Positions 19,002 through 27,000 are shown, counted from the stretch's first letter. The stretch: DNA of 64,000 nucleotides from Janthinobacterium lividum (GCF_034424625.1 NZ_CP139976.1:6200001-6264000); one strand, 5' to 3'. Notes: generated by a model not told the origin, from the sequence alone. Program-made: numbers and translations.

Positions 19002-19436
19002 ATGGGTGAACGATATTTAAAAAGTATCCGGCTGCTGGCCGAATGCATGCAAGGCTTCGAGCGGTTTTCTAGCGACTTCGTGCGCCAGTACGGCTTGACG
19101 CATGCGCAATTCGACATCATTGCCACGCTCGGCAACACCTGCGGCATGTCCTACAAGGAACTGGGCCAGAAAACCCTGATTACCAAGGGCACCTTGACGG
19201 GCGTGGTGGACCGGCTGGAACAGAAGGGGCTGGTGATACGCGAACGTTGTCCACGCGACAAGCGTTCCTATTACGTGCGCCTGAGCTCCGAGGGTGAACA
19301 GGTGTTCCATGACGTGTTCCCCAAACTGACAAGGCAGGGCCAGCGCCTGTTCGACGGCTATACCGAAGACGATTTCATGCGGCTGGAAACCACCCTGGCG
19401 GGCTTGAAACACGCCATCGCCAACGGCCACGGCTGA
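19002..19436 (+). CDS. MarR-family transcriptional regulator
   Basis: A protein of 144 residues with a winged helix-turn-helix. QYGLTHAQFDIIATLGNT and MSYKELGQKTLITKGTLTGVVDRLE form the recognition region, and the wing is GLVIRERCPRDKRSYYVRLS. It is divergent from the ArgR-like gene, with 131 bases between them. The start is placed at 19002; a longer open frame to 18909 has no family resemblance. An AAGGA lies 13 bases upstream, rather far for a ribosome site. The ligand and targets are unknown. Confidence 0.9.
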   Translation: MGERYLKSIRLLAECMQGFERFSSDFVRQYGLTHAQFDIIATLGNTCGMSYKELGQKTLITKGTLTGVVDRLEQKGLVIRERCPRDKRSYYVRLSSEGEQVFHDVFPKLTRQGQRLFDGYTEDDFMRLETTLAGLKHAIANGHG

Positions 19437-19481
19437 CCATTCACCAAGCACAGACATTCAAACAAGACAAAGGAAACCAAG

Positions 19482-19766
19482 TTGAAAACCTCACTGCTCG
19501 AAGGCAAAAAACCCGCTCATTTCGATAAACACATCATCGGCAACCTGCTGCTCAACGCCAGCACGCCGGAACTGGTGCGCCAGGAAAAACTGATCATCGG
19601 CGTGCGCAACGAAGACGGCGAAATCTACCGCCTGATCGGCGCCACCAAGCACAACAGCTTCATGAACGCCGTCGAGGAATTGTTCGACCTGGGCTTGACG
19701 GATGAGCTGGAAGACAGCGATGAACTCGTTGAAGGCTGCGATGCCATCTTCAGCGAATCTCTGTAG
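19482..19766 (+). CDS. Small conserved-looking hypothetical protein
   Basis: A soluble protein of 94 residues starting from TTG, with AAGGA eight bases upstream. The chain begins with a basic segment (LLEGKKPAHFDKHI), has a central VRNEDGEIYRLIGATKH that looks like a beta hairpin, and ends with a strongly acidic tail (DELEDSDELVEGCD). No signal peptide or membrane segment is present. I do not recognise the family. It follows the MarR gene by 45 bases, so the two may share a transcript. Confidence 0.7.
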   Translation: MKTSLLEGKKPAHFDKHIIGNLLLNASTPELVRQEKLIIGVRNEDGEIYRLIGATKHNSFMNAVEELFDLGLTDELEDSDELVEGCDAIFSESL

Positions 19767-19780
19767 TAGCACTTGACAGT

Positions 19781-19888
19781 ACCTGCTGCGCGGTGCGCTT
19801 TGCGGCCGGCGATGCTCACCGGCTCGGCGCCCCCGTACTAAAGTACGGTTGCGCTTCTCGGCCACAAATCCCATCCGCTCGCGATGGT
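19781..19888 (+). repeat. Intergenic hairpin repeat, copy B
   Basis: The second copy of the element at 3786-3879, again directly after the stop codon of a gene (15 bases). Its central hairpin is CCGTAC-TAAA-GTACGG (19833-19848). Two base pairs differ from copy A and both keep pairing. About 12 extra bases lie before the hairpin. A further small stem, CCATC/GATGG, is present at its right end. Confidence 0.75.
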
Positions 19889-19922
19889 CCTGTCCAGCGC
19901 CGTGACGAACGCTGTCGTTAGA

Positions 19923-19959
19923 AAAAAGGCATGCCACCCATATAGGAGCATGCCTTTTT
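19923..19959 (+). terminator. Rho-independent terminator
   Basis: A twelve-base stem, AAAAAGGCATGC with GCATGCCTTTTT, and a 13-base loop. The flanking A and T runs allow it to work in both directions. On the plus strand it would end the MarR/94-residue gene transcript. Confidence 0.8.
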
Positions 19960-20043
19960 CCGTTTACGGGGCTTTGCTTGCCTTTTGCTCGGCTGTTTGC
20001 GAAAAGATCACGGTTAAAAAGTTCCGCACGGAAATATTGCGAG

Positions 20044-20049
20044 TATAAT
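20044..20049 (+). promoter_or_regulatory. Candidate -10 box for the HDOD gene
   Basis: TATAAT ends seven bases before the ATG at 20057, the same spacing as at the MarR gene. The bases between are T-rich with no ribosome binding site, again pointing to a leaderless message. The -35 region is weak. Confidence 0.4.
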
Positions 20050-20056
20050 TTTTTCA

Positions 20057-20905
20057 ATGAACAGACTCGACGCCTTTAAAAGCATCGCCGCACAAGCCGC
20101 TCGTGGCGAGCTGACCTTTCCTGCCAATGTGGACGCTTCGCTCAAGCTGCAAGAGGCGCTGGCCGATCCCGACTGCCATATCGAGGCCGCCGCCAAGCTG
20201 GTGCAGGCCGACCCGCTGCTGGCCGCGCGCACAGTGGCCATCGCCAATTCCGTGGCGTTCAACCGTTCCGGCAATGAAATCACCAGCGTGCGCAACGCCG
20301 TGCAGCGGCTCGGCGTACGCACCCTGCAGTCGGTGGTGGCATCGCTGATCGTGCGCCAGCTGGGCAGCACCATCACCGATCCCGTGCTGCAAGCGAAGGC
20401 CAACCAGCTGTGGGAACATACGGCCCACGTGGCGGCCCTGTCGCAAGTGCTGGCCCGCCGCGTCACCAGGGTGGACCCTGATACGGCCCTGTTTGCCGGC
20501 ATCATGCATGAAGTGGGCGGGTTTTATCTGTTGTCGCGCGCGGCCGAATTCCCCGGCATCCTCGACGGCGAACCGGAAGACTGGGTCGAACATGGCGAAC
20601 AGGCCATCGGCCATGGCGTCTTGACCAAACTGAAGGTGCCGGAAGCGGTGATGGGGGCCATCGATGCGCTGTGGGAAGGCTTGCGCGCCATCCCGCCCGA
20701 ATCGCTGGGCGACACCCTGCTGCTGGCGAATGACCTGGCGCCCGTCTCTTCGCCCCTCAACGAAAGCCCGGCCGCCATCGCCGTGCGCGCCGCCCGGGCT
20801 GCCGGCAGCATCGATTGCGTGATCGGCGACGATGCGACCTTGTCGAGCATCATGGAAGAATCGGACGATGAAGTGCAGTCGCTGCTGAAGGTGCTGGTGC
20901 ACTAA
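20057..20905 (+). CDS. HDOD-domain protein
   Basis: A protein of 282 residues made almost entirely of an HDOD domain, a non-catalytic relative of HD hydrolases found in signalling proteins. Features are LADPDCHIEAAAKLVQADPLL near the N-terminus, SVRNAVQRLGVRTLQSVV, and FAGIMHEVGGFYLLSR, where the HD pair is replaced by HE. No output domain is fused. It may act as a partner in stress or second-messenger signalling, but nothing nearby defines the pathway. No Shine-Dalgarno sequence is visible before the ATG. Confidence 0.88.
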   Translation: MNRLDAFKSIAAQAARGELTFPANVDASLKLQEALADPDCHIEAAAKLVQADPLLAARTVAIANSVAFNRSGNEITSVRNAVQRLGVRTLQSVVASLIVRQLGSTITDPVLQAKANQLWEHTAHVAALSQVLARRVTRVDPDTALFAGIMHEVGGFYLLSRAAEFPGILDGEPEDWVEHGEQAIGHGVLTKLKVPEAVMGAIDALWEGLRAIPPESLGDTLLLANDLAPVSSPLNESPAAIAVRAARAAGSIDCVIGDDATLSSIMEESDDEVQSLLKVLVH

Positions 20906-20909
20906 GTAA

Positions 20910-21077
20910 CTAGCCTGCAGGCTTCTTCTTGCTCGCTGGCGGAGGTGCCGCCGGCTTGGGCGTATCGACGATCAGCACATGCTTGTCCATGGCCGGCGTT
21001 CCCTGCTTTTGCTGGGCGACTTGCGTGGCAACCGCCTTGGTACTCAACAGGGGTTGCGGATGGCGTGGCATGAACAT
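20910..21077 (-). CDS. Small hypothetical protein (55 residues)
   Basis: A short open frame, MFMPRHPQPLLSTKAVATQV at the start and a Pro/Ala/Lys-rich C-terminus (TPKPAAPPPASKKKPAG). AGGT lies a few bases before the ATG. It has a clean stop, lies in an otherwise empty gap between convergent transcription units, and its composition is protein-like rather than random. There is no membrane segment. No family recognised. Confidence 0.45.
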   Translation of the reverse strand: MFMPRHPQPLLSTKAVATQVAQQKQGTPAMDKHVLIVDTPKPAAPPPASKKKPAG

Positions 21078-21155
21078 GACTTACCTGCTGGCAGTGGGAT
21101 AGGCCCCATATGTGCAGCAAGTATCAAATTATCAAGCCACCTTCAAACGCCGGAC

Positions 21156-21180
21156 AAAAAAAACCCGCTCGAAAGCGGGT
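21156..21180 (-). terminator. Rho-independent terminator after the GST gene
   Basis: On the minus strand a seven-base stem, ACCCGCT/AGCGGGT, closes a four-base loop and is followed by eight T. It is about 95 bases beyond the stop of the glutathione S-transferase gene. Confidence 0.8.
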
Positions 21181-21273
21181 AAAGTCCAAAGCTAGGGATG
21201 TCCTGAAAGAGACAGCCCTATCTTATGCGCTGTGCCGCACCAGCTCCGTGCGCTGGCACACTTAGCGCGCACA

Positions 21274-21900
21274 TTAGCCCGGCAAGAGCTCCACCTCCGT
21301 TTCCTGCCAGGCGCGCAACTGCCGCACGCGGGCAAACCACGCCTGGATGTGCTGATACTGCGCCAGCGGCAGCCGCACGGCCTCGCTGTACATCAGCGGC
21401 GCGGCCACGGCAAAATCGGCCAGGGTCACATCGTCTCCGCTGACCCAGCTGCGCCCCGCCAGATGCGCATCCAGCACCACGGCGCATTCATGCAGGTCGC
21501 GCTCGCCGCGCGCCTCTTCCAGCGGGTCCGCCGGACCATTGCCCGTCATGCCTTTCCACGCGCGCTCCCAGGCCAGCACGCTGATGGCAGGCGCGAAATG
21601 CTGCGCGGCCCAGAACAGCCAGCGGTTGACGTCGGCACGGGCTTGCGGCGCCTGCGGATAAATCGTCTGGCCCGGCACCTGCTCGGCCAGGTATTGCATG
21701 ATGGCGCACGATTCCCACAGCAGGAAAGCGCCATCGGCCAGCACGGGCACCTTGCCGTTCGGGTTCAGCTCGACCAGGCGGCGGCGGTCGTCCGCATTCA
21801 TCAGGTCGACTTCCGCCAGTTCCAGAGGCAAGCCGAGGTGGATCGCCGTCATCAGGACACGGCGGGCATTCGAGGACATGGGGTGGTGGTACAGACGCAT
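21274..21900 (-). CDS. Glutathione S-transferase family protein
   Basis: A cytosolic protein of 208 residues. The N-terminal thioredoxin fold begins MRLYHHPMSSNARRVLMTA, with the glutathione-contacting NPNGKVPVLADG (cis-proline loop) and LWESCAIMQYLAEQ at about 62-75. The C-terminal helical domain has VLDAHLAGRSWVSGDDVTLADFAVA. This is the usual layout and length of bacterial GSTs. A serine near residue 9-10 is the probable thiol-activating residue. It is downstream of the WYL regulator on the same strand (74-base gap). Confidence 0.92.
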   Translation of the reverse strand: MRLYHHPMSSNARRVLMTAIHLGLPLELAEVDLMNADDRRRLVELNPNGKVPVLADGAFLLWESCAIMQYLAEQVPGQTIYPQAPQARADVNRWLFWAAQHFAPAISVLAWERAWKGMTGNGPADPLEEARGERDLHECAVVLDAHLAGRSWVSGDDVTLADFAVAAPLMYSEAVRLPLAQYQHIQAWFARVRQLRAWQETEVELLPG

Positions 21901-21974
21901 GATGGATGGCTCCGGTGAGTGAAGAAGCCTCCATCGTAGGCCCAGGCACTGACAGTTTTTGTCAGGAGCGCAAA

Positions 21975-22676
21975 TCAGGATTCAGGATCGATATCATGCG
22001 CCTTGCGCCAGGCCTCCAGCAGCACATGGCGCCGCGTGGGATAGCGCTCCTCATGCTGCTGCACGCTGGCGATGCGGTCGATGCGGAAATGCCGGTAGTC
22101 GCCGCGCAACTCGCACCAGGCGGCCAGCAGGCGCTTGCCTTCGAAAAAGGCCAGGGCAAACGGCCACACCGTGCGCGAGGTGGCGCTGCCATGCTCATCC
22201 TGATAGGCAAGCGTGAGCTTCTGTTCGTAGCGGATCGCCTCGCGCACGGGCTGCACGTAGCGGTCGGCCGGCTGCGTGCCGTCGGCGGGACGCCCCAGCG
22301 GCACCCACAAGCTGGTCTCGGCCATGCTGTCGCGCAGGTCGCGCGGCGAGGCGGCCGCGATCTTGGCCAGGGCATTGCTGGCCGCCTGCGCCAGGCCCGC
22401 ATCGCCCTGCCGGCGCACCCAGCGCGCGCCCAGCACCAGTGCTTCCAGTTCATCGGCGCCGAACATCAGCGGCGGCAGGAAGGCGCCGCGGCGCAGCACA
22501 TAGCCGATGCCGGCTTCGCCCTGCAAGGGCGCGCCCAGTTCGGCCAGGGTCTGGATATCGCGGTAGATCGTGCGCTCGGAAACACCCAGCTGCTGCGCCA
22601 GCTGGGCCGCCGTGACTGGCACGCGCCTGGCACGCATCGCGTCCATCAACAGGAACAGACGGCCGCTGCGGCTCAT
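21975..22676 (-). CDS. WYL-domain transcriptional regulator (YafY-like)
   Basis: A protein of 233 residues with a DeoR-type helix-turn-helix (VTAAQLAQQLGVSERTIYRDIQTLAE) and a C-terminal WYL domain (RYEQKLTLAYQDEHG through RTVWPFALAFFEGKRLLAAWCELR). WYL regulators sense small ligands or nucleic acids. The start at 22676 gives an ATGA overlap with the stop of the upstream secreted protein gene, so translation is probably coupled. A GST follows downstream, a common target type of such regulators, but regulation is not shown. Confidence 0.88.
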   Translation of the reverse strand: MSRSGRLFLLMDAMRARRVPVTAAQLAQQLGVSERTIYRDIQTLAELGAPLQGEAGIGYVLRRGAFLPPLMFGADELEALVLGARWVRRQGDAGLAQAASNALAKIAAASPRDLRDSMAETSLWVPLGRPADGTQPADRYVQPVREAIRYEQKLTLAYQDEHGSATSRTVWPFALAFFEGKRLLAAWCELRGDYRHFRIDRIASVQQHEERYPTRRHVLLEAWRKAHDIDPES

Positions 22677-23428
22677 GGACAGGCCTGCAAGCCCTGGTCG
22701 CCCATGACGAGGGCCGACAGGGCCGGCACGTACAGATAGCCGTCGGGCGCCAGGCGCGCCGCGCGCGTCCCCTCGTCCACATCGGCGATGCCGTAGCAGC
22801 GCTGCAGCCGGGCGGCGGCCGGCCACCAGTAGACGGCCGCCTCCTGGTCGGGAAAGCGCAGGCGCACGCTATCGGCCTGCGTTGCCACTTGCCGGAAGTC
22901 GCGGTAAAAGGCGGGGACAATGCCCAGCTCCGCGGCAAATGCCGCCTCCAGCGCCGCCGTCTGCGCCAATTGGGCCGCCAGTGCCGCTGTTTCGCTGTCC
23001 AGGTCCTCGGCCGCCACGCCCGCTTCAACCAGGCTGCGCCGCATGTTCGCCCGGTTCGCCTGCGCGCGCAGGAAGGCCGATTCCTGCAGCGCCAGCACAG
23101 CATCGGCCGGAATGTGCTTGCGGCGCGCGGCCGGGAAGACATACAGCGCGCAGCTGCCGGCGCACACGGTGTCGATGGCGATATCGAGCCGCAGCTGGCT
23201 CACCAGGCGACCCAGCTGCATCGCCGCCAGCGGATCACCGGCGTCGCTATTCACGCGCAACAGCGTCATACCCGGCGCGGCCAGCAGCCGCAGCTTGTCC
23301 ACGTCGCCCTCGGCAATCGGGCCGCGCATGGCGATGCTGTCACTGCCACCGCGGCTGAAATCGGCGGCGCCGGCCAACGCCGTCACGCCCGCCATCACAC
23401 CTGCCCATAAAAAACGCTTCATCATCAT
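22673..23428 (-). CDS. Secreted protein with a possible ClpP/crotonase-like fold
   Basis: A protein of 251 residues starting MMMKRFLWAG with a signal peptide ending near AGA-ADF, so probably periplasmic. Residues about 33-115 resemble the ClpP-like periplasmic proteins (COG3904 type). A strand ends in LLRVNSDAGDP (where relatives have NSPGG), then LGRLVSQLRLDIAIDTVCAGSCALYVFPA, in which Ser92 sits at the nucleophile position. The usual His in the following GFHQ-like motif is not seen (LALQES instead). A disulphide between Cys89 and Cys93 is possible. The start is placed after the secF terminator; any of three consecutive ATGs may be used. This fold call is inference. Confidence 0.7.
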   Translation of the reverse strand: MMMKRFLWAGVMAGVTALAGAADFSRGGSDSIAMRGPIAEGDVDKLRLLAAPGMTLLRVNSDAGDPLAAMQLGRLVSQLRLDIAIDTVCAGSCALYVFPAARRKHIPADAVLALQESAFLRAQANRANMRRSLVEAGVAAEDLDSETAALAAQLAQTAALEAAFAAELGIVPAFYRDFRQVATQADSVRLRFPDQEAAVYWWPAAARLQRCYGIADVDEGTRAARLAPDGYLYVPALSALVMGDQGLQACP

Positions 23429-23435
23429 CCGCCAT

Positions 23436-23467
23436 AAAAAAAACGACCACCGCAAACGGTGATCGTT
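23436..23467 (-). terminator. Rho-independent terminator after secF
   Basis: On the minus strand AACGATCACCG and CGGTGGTCGTT pair (one G-T wobble) around a four-base loop and are followed by eight T. It lies 30 bases after the secF stop. Confidence 0.85.
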
Positions 23468-23496
23468 CTTCATTCGACCTGCAAAAAAACCTGCGC

Positions 23497-24519
23497 TTAC
23501 ACCACGGCGCCGTCGGTTTCGTCTTTTTCCTTGACCGGCTTGATCAAGTCTTCGCGCTTGACGCCCAGCCACATGGCGATCGAGGCCGCGACGAACACGG
23601 ACGAGTAAATACCGAAGCAGATACCGATGGTCAGCGCCAGTGCGAAATGGTGCAGGGTCTGGCCGCCGAAGACCAGCATCGACAACACCATCATCTGGGT
23701 GGAACCGTGGGTGATGATGGTACGCGAAATGGTGCTGGTGATCGCACTGTCGATCACTTCATGCACGGTTGCCTTGCGCTGCTTGCGGAAGTTTTCGCGG
23801 ATACGGTCAAAGATCACCACCGATTCGTTGACCGAGTAGCCGAGCACCGCCAGGATCGCCGCCAGTACCGTCAGCGAGAATTCCCACTGGAAGAAGGCGA
23901 AGAAGCCCAGGATGATCACCACGTCATGCAAGTTGGCGATAATGGCCGAGACAGCGTATTTCCACTCGAAGCGGATGGCCAGGTAGATCATCACGCCCAG
24001 AATCACCATCACCAGCGCGTTCAAGCCATTCTGTGCCAGTTCCTCGCCCACTTGCGGGCCGACGAATTCGACTTTCTGCAAGACGACCGCTTCGCTGCCG
24101 GCCGCGTCCATGCAGGCGCTCTTGATGACGTGCTCGCCCTTTTCGGTGACGGTATCGATACCCTTGGTCGTGCCTTGCTCGGCCTTGCACAAGGCTTCAA
24201 ACACGCGCTGCGAGGTGTTCGCGGCGCTGACGCCATTTTCCACCGGCAGGCGGATCATCACGTCGCGCGCCGTATCGAAGCTGGTCACGCCCGGCTCTTC
24301 GTAGCCCATGCCGATCAGGGTGCCGCGTATGCCTTCAAGATTGGCCGCCTTCGGGTACTTCACCTCCATCAGGGTACCGCCCTTGAATTCCACGGACAGG
24401 TGCAAGCCCTTGTGCACCAGGAAGAAGACGGCGGCAAGGAAGGTCACCGCCGAAATCACGTTGAAAATCAACGCATGGCGCATGAAGGGAATATCTTTTT
24501 TGATCCGGAAAAATTCCAT
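23497..24519 (-). CDS. secF: Protein translocase subunit SecF
   Basis: A protein of 340 residues with six membrane segments and a periplasmic domain between the first two (about 45-160). With SecD and YajC it uses the proton gradient to help SecYEG move proteins across the inner membrane. Visible motifs are the N-terminal VEFKGGTLMEVKYP, GYSVNESVVIFDRIRENFR and a C-terminal THGSTQMMVLSMLVFGG. The periplasmic loop is longer than in Escherichia coli and contains two cysteines. It is the last gene of the yajC-secD-secF unit. Confidence 0.97.
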   Translation of the reverse strand: MEFFRIKKDIPFMRHALIFNVISAVTFLAAVFFLVHKGLHLSVEFKGGTLMEVKYPKAANLEGIRGTLIGMGYEEPGVTSFDTARDVMIRLPVENGVSAANTSQRVFEALCKAEQGTTKGIDTVTEKGEHVIKSACMDAAGSEAVVLQKVEFVGPQVGEELAQNGLNALVMVILGVMIYLAIRFEWKYAVSAIIANLHDVVIILGFFAFFQWEFSLTVLAAILAVLGYSVNESVVIFDRIRENFRKQRKATVHEVIDSAITSTISRTIITHGSTQMMVLSMLVFGGQTLHHFALALTIGICFGIYSSVFVAASIAMWLGVKREDLIKPVKEKDETDGAVV

Positions 24520-24543
24520 GAAATCCTCTGAGTTCTATTCTGT

Positions 24544-24570
24544 GCGTCCGGCGGCTGTGCCACCGGACGC
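24544..24570 (-). other. Hairpin between secD and secF
   Basis: An eight-base stem, GCGTCCGG (24544-24551) with CCGGACGC (24563-24570), and an 11-base loop, in the 90-base gap. There is no T run, so it is unlikely to be a terminator. Confidence 0.45.
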
Positions 24571-24609
24571 TATCGCTGTTGACGCTATTGGGTAAGGCTG
24601 GGCCGTCGC

Positions 24610-26475
24610 TTATTTGCTGGTGCCCGGCACCCACACCGTGCCGATCGACAAGGTCGTCAGCTTTTTCTTGCGGCCATACCAGAGGTTGACCACGCCGCGC
24701 GACACGAACACGGAGGAGAACATCGAGGTCAGAATACCCAGGCAATGCACAACAGCGAAGCCACGCACGGGACCGCTGCCGAAGGCCAGCAGTGCCAGGC
24801 CGACGATCAGGGTGGTCACGTTCGAATCGAGAATCGTGGCCCAGGCGCGGTCGAAGCCGGCAGCGATCGCCGCTTGCGGCGTATTGCCGGCGCGCAGCTC
24901 TTCGCGGATACGTTCATTGATCAGCACGTTGGCGTCAATCGCCATACCCAGCGCCAGCGCGATCGCGGCGATACCTGGCAAGGTCAGGGTCACCTGGATC
25001 ATCGACAGCAAAGCGATCAGCAACAGCAGGTTGGCGGCCAGGGCCAGCACGCTGAAGGCGCCGAACAGCATGTAGTAGGCGATCATGAAGATGGCGATGG
25101 CGATGAAGCCGTACAAGGTCGAGTGGAAGCCCTTGGCGATGTTTTCCGCACCCAGCTGCGGCCCGATCGTGCGTTCTTCGATGACGGTCATCGGTGCGGA
25201 CAGGGCACCCGAGCGCAGCAGCAGCGCCAGTTCATTCGCGTTTTCCGCGCCGCCCATGCCGGTGATCTGGAAGCGCGAACCGAGTTCCTGCTGGATGGTG
25301 GCAACCGACAGCACTTCCGGCTTGCCCTTTTCAAACAGCACGATGGCCATGCGCTTGCCCACGCGTTCACGCGTCGCTTCGCGCATCTTGCGGCCGCCGT
25401 CGCCGTTCAGGTCGATCGACACGGCCGCCTGCTGGTTCTGGTCGAAGCTGGCCGTGGCGCTGGAGATGTAGTCGCCCGTCAGGATCACGTCTTTCGCCAG
25501 CACGACAGGAACACCCTTGCCAACCGTAAACAGTTCCGAGTTGAATGGAATAGCGCTCGACAGTTCGGTGCCAGGCACGATGGTTTCATCGACCAGGCGC
25601 ACTTCCAGGGTCGCCGTGCGGCCGATGATGGCTTTTGCGCGGGCCACGTCCTGCACGCCAGGCAATTGCACCACGATGCGGTCAGGACCTTGCTGCTGGA
25701 TCAGCGGCTCGGCTACGCCCAGCTCGTTGACGCGCTTGGACAGGGTGGAAATATTTTGCTTCACACCTTCGTCGATGGTTGCCTTCAGGGCCGCCGGCTT
25801 CAGGGTGATGTTCAGTTTCAGGTCGCTGCCTTCGCCCGCATCGGCGAACGCCAGCTCCGTCATCTGGTCGGACAATACATTCTTTGCCTTCAGGCGCGTT
25901 TCCGCGTCGCGGAAGTTGATCTGCACACTGTCGCCCACGCGCTCGATGCCGGCGTGGCGGATATTCTTGTCGCGCAACACGCTACGCGCGGCGGACTGGA
26001 CGCCCTGGACTTTCTTGTTCAGTACGGCTTTCGCATCGACCTGCATGAGGAAGTGCACGCCACCGCGCAAGTCCAGGCCCAGGAACATGGGCAAGGCATG
26101 CAATTTCTGCATCCACATCGGCGTATTGGCTTGCAGATTGACCGTCACGATGAACGCGGGATCGGTGGAATCAGGATTGAGATCCTTTTCCAGCACCAGC
26201 TTTGCCTTGAACTGGGTATCGGGATCGGCGAAACGCACGCGCACGGAGGCCAGGTTGCCGGCGCCATCCATGGTGACACCTTCCGACTTGACGTTCTCTT
26301 TCGTCAATATTTGCTCGACTTGCGTCATCAGATCGCCCGTCACTTTGACGGTCGACTTGCCGCTGGTTACTTGCAGCGCCGGTGACTCACCGAAATAATT
26401 GGGCGCCGTATAGAGTGCGCCCAGCAATAAGGCGACGACGATGATGATGTATTTCCAGGCAGGATAGCGATTCAT
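24610..26475 (-). CDS. secD: Protein translocase subunit SecD
   Basis: A protein of 621 residues. An N-terminal membrane segment (YIIIVVALLLGALYTAP) is followed by a large periplasmic P1 domain with LGLDLRGGVHFLMQVD, and five C-terminal membrane segments with GMAIDANVLINERIREELR. It forms a complex with SecF and YajC that assists export late in translocation. Gene order and length are normal. A gap of 97 bases with two hairpins separates it from yajC. Confidence 0.97.
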   Translation of the reverse strand: MNRYPAWKYIIIVVALLLGALYTAPNYFGESPALQVTSGKSTVKVTGDLMTQVEQILTKENVKSEGVTMDGAGNLASVRVRFADPDTQFKAKLVLEKDLNPDSTDPAFIVTVNLQANTPMWMQKLHALPMFLGLDLRGGVHFLMQVDAKAVLNKKVQGVQSAARSVLRDKNIRHAGIERVGDSVQINFRDAETRLKAKNVLSDQMTELAFADAGEGSDLKLNITLKPAALKATIDEGVKQNISTLSKRVNELGVAEPLIQQQGPDRIVVQLPGVQDVARAKAIIGRTATLEVRLVDETIVPGTELSSAIPFNSELFTVGKGVPVVLAKDVILTGDYISSATASFDQNQQAAVSIDLNGDGGRKMREATRERVGKRMAIVLFEKGKPEVLSVATIQQELGSRFQITGMGGAENANELALLLRSGALSAPMTVIEERTIGPQLGAENIAKGFHSTLYGFIAIAIFMIAYYMLFGAFSVLALAANLLLLIALLSMIQVTLTLPGIAAIALALGMAIDANVLINERIREELRAGNTPQAAIAAGFDRAWATILDSNVTTLIVGLALLAFGSGPVRGFAVVHCLGILTSMFSSVFVSRGVVNLWYGRKKKLTTLSIGTVWVPGTSK

Positions 26476-26511
26476 AGTGATTCAGCGTTCAGTGTTGAGC
26501 GTCGGAGGCGT

Positions 26512-26562
26512 CCCGAGGGGCGACCGATAGCCGCCCCGGGTCTATCATTGCCGAAGCAATGA
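26512..26562 (-). other. Two adjacent hairpins between yajC and secD
   Basis: The first, in minus-strand RNA order, is UCAUUGC-UUCG-GCAAUGA (26545-26562), a perfect seven-base stem with the very stable UUCG loop. The second pairs CCCGAGGGGCG (26512-26522) with CGCCCCGGG (26532-26540). Neither has a following U run. Confidence 0.55.
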
Positions 26563-26572
26563 CAGCGAGGAA

Positions 26573-26905
26573 TTACAGTGCCTTCAGGGTGCCTTTAGGC
26601 AGCAAGGTGGTAATGGAGCTCTTTTGCACCGTGACTTCGGTGCCGGTCGCCACTTCGATGGTGACGTAAGCGTCCACTACCTTGACAACACGGCCCAGCA
26701 TACCGCCGGCGGTGACGACTTCGTCACCCTTGGCCAGCGCGTCCATCATCGCCCGTTGTTCTTTGGCGCGTTTTTGCTGTGGGCGGATCATCAGGAAATA
26801 CATGACCACGAACATCAATACCAGCGGCAGGAAGCTGGTCAGGTTGCCGCCGAGGCCCAGGGCTTCGGTTGGGGCTTGCGCATAAGCGTTGGAAATGAAA
26901 AACAC
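26573..26905 (-). CDS. yajC: Preprotein translocase accessory subunit YajC
   Basis: A protein of 110 residues with one membrane segment (LTSFLPLVLMFVVMYFLMIRPQQKR at about 23-47, quoted here only as a region) and a small cytosolic domain containing GDEVVTAGGMLGRVVKV. It associates with SecDF and with multidrug exporters. The length and the RPQQKR motif are typical. It is the first gene of the yajC-secD-secF unit and follows tgt after 196 bases. Confidence 0.96.
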   Translation of the reverse strand: MFFISNAYAQAPTEALGLGGNLTSFLPLVLMFVVMYFLMIRPQQKRAKEQRAMMDALAKGDEVVTAGGMLGRVVKVVDAYVTIEVATGTEVTVQKSSITTLLPKGTLKAL

Positions 26906-27000
26906 GGTGACTCCAGTTCTAATCAGTTTGAAAAAATAGCGCTGTATTCTAGCATTGGCTATACGTCATAACCCGAATTGCAGCCATGGCAACTTTAAAT

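Noticed and set aside
20902..21120. A 72-codon minus-strand frame in the HDOD-GST gap
   Set aside because: It is the alternate frame of the 55-residue ORF, overlaps the HDOD stop and lacks a ribosome site.
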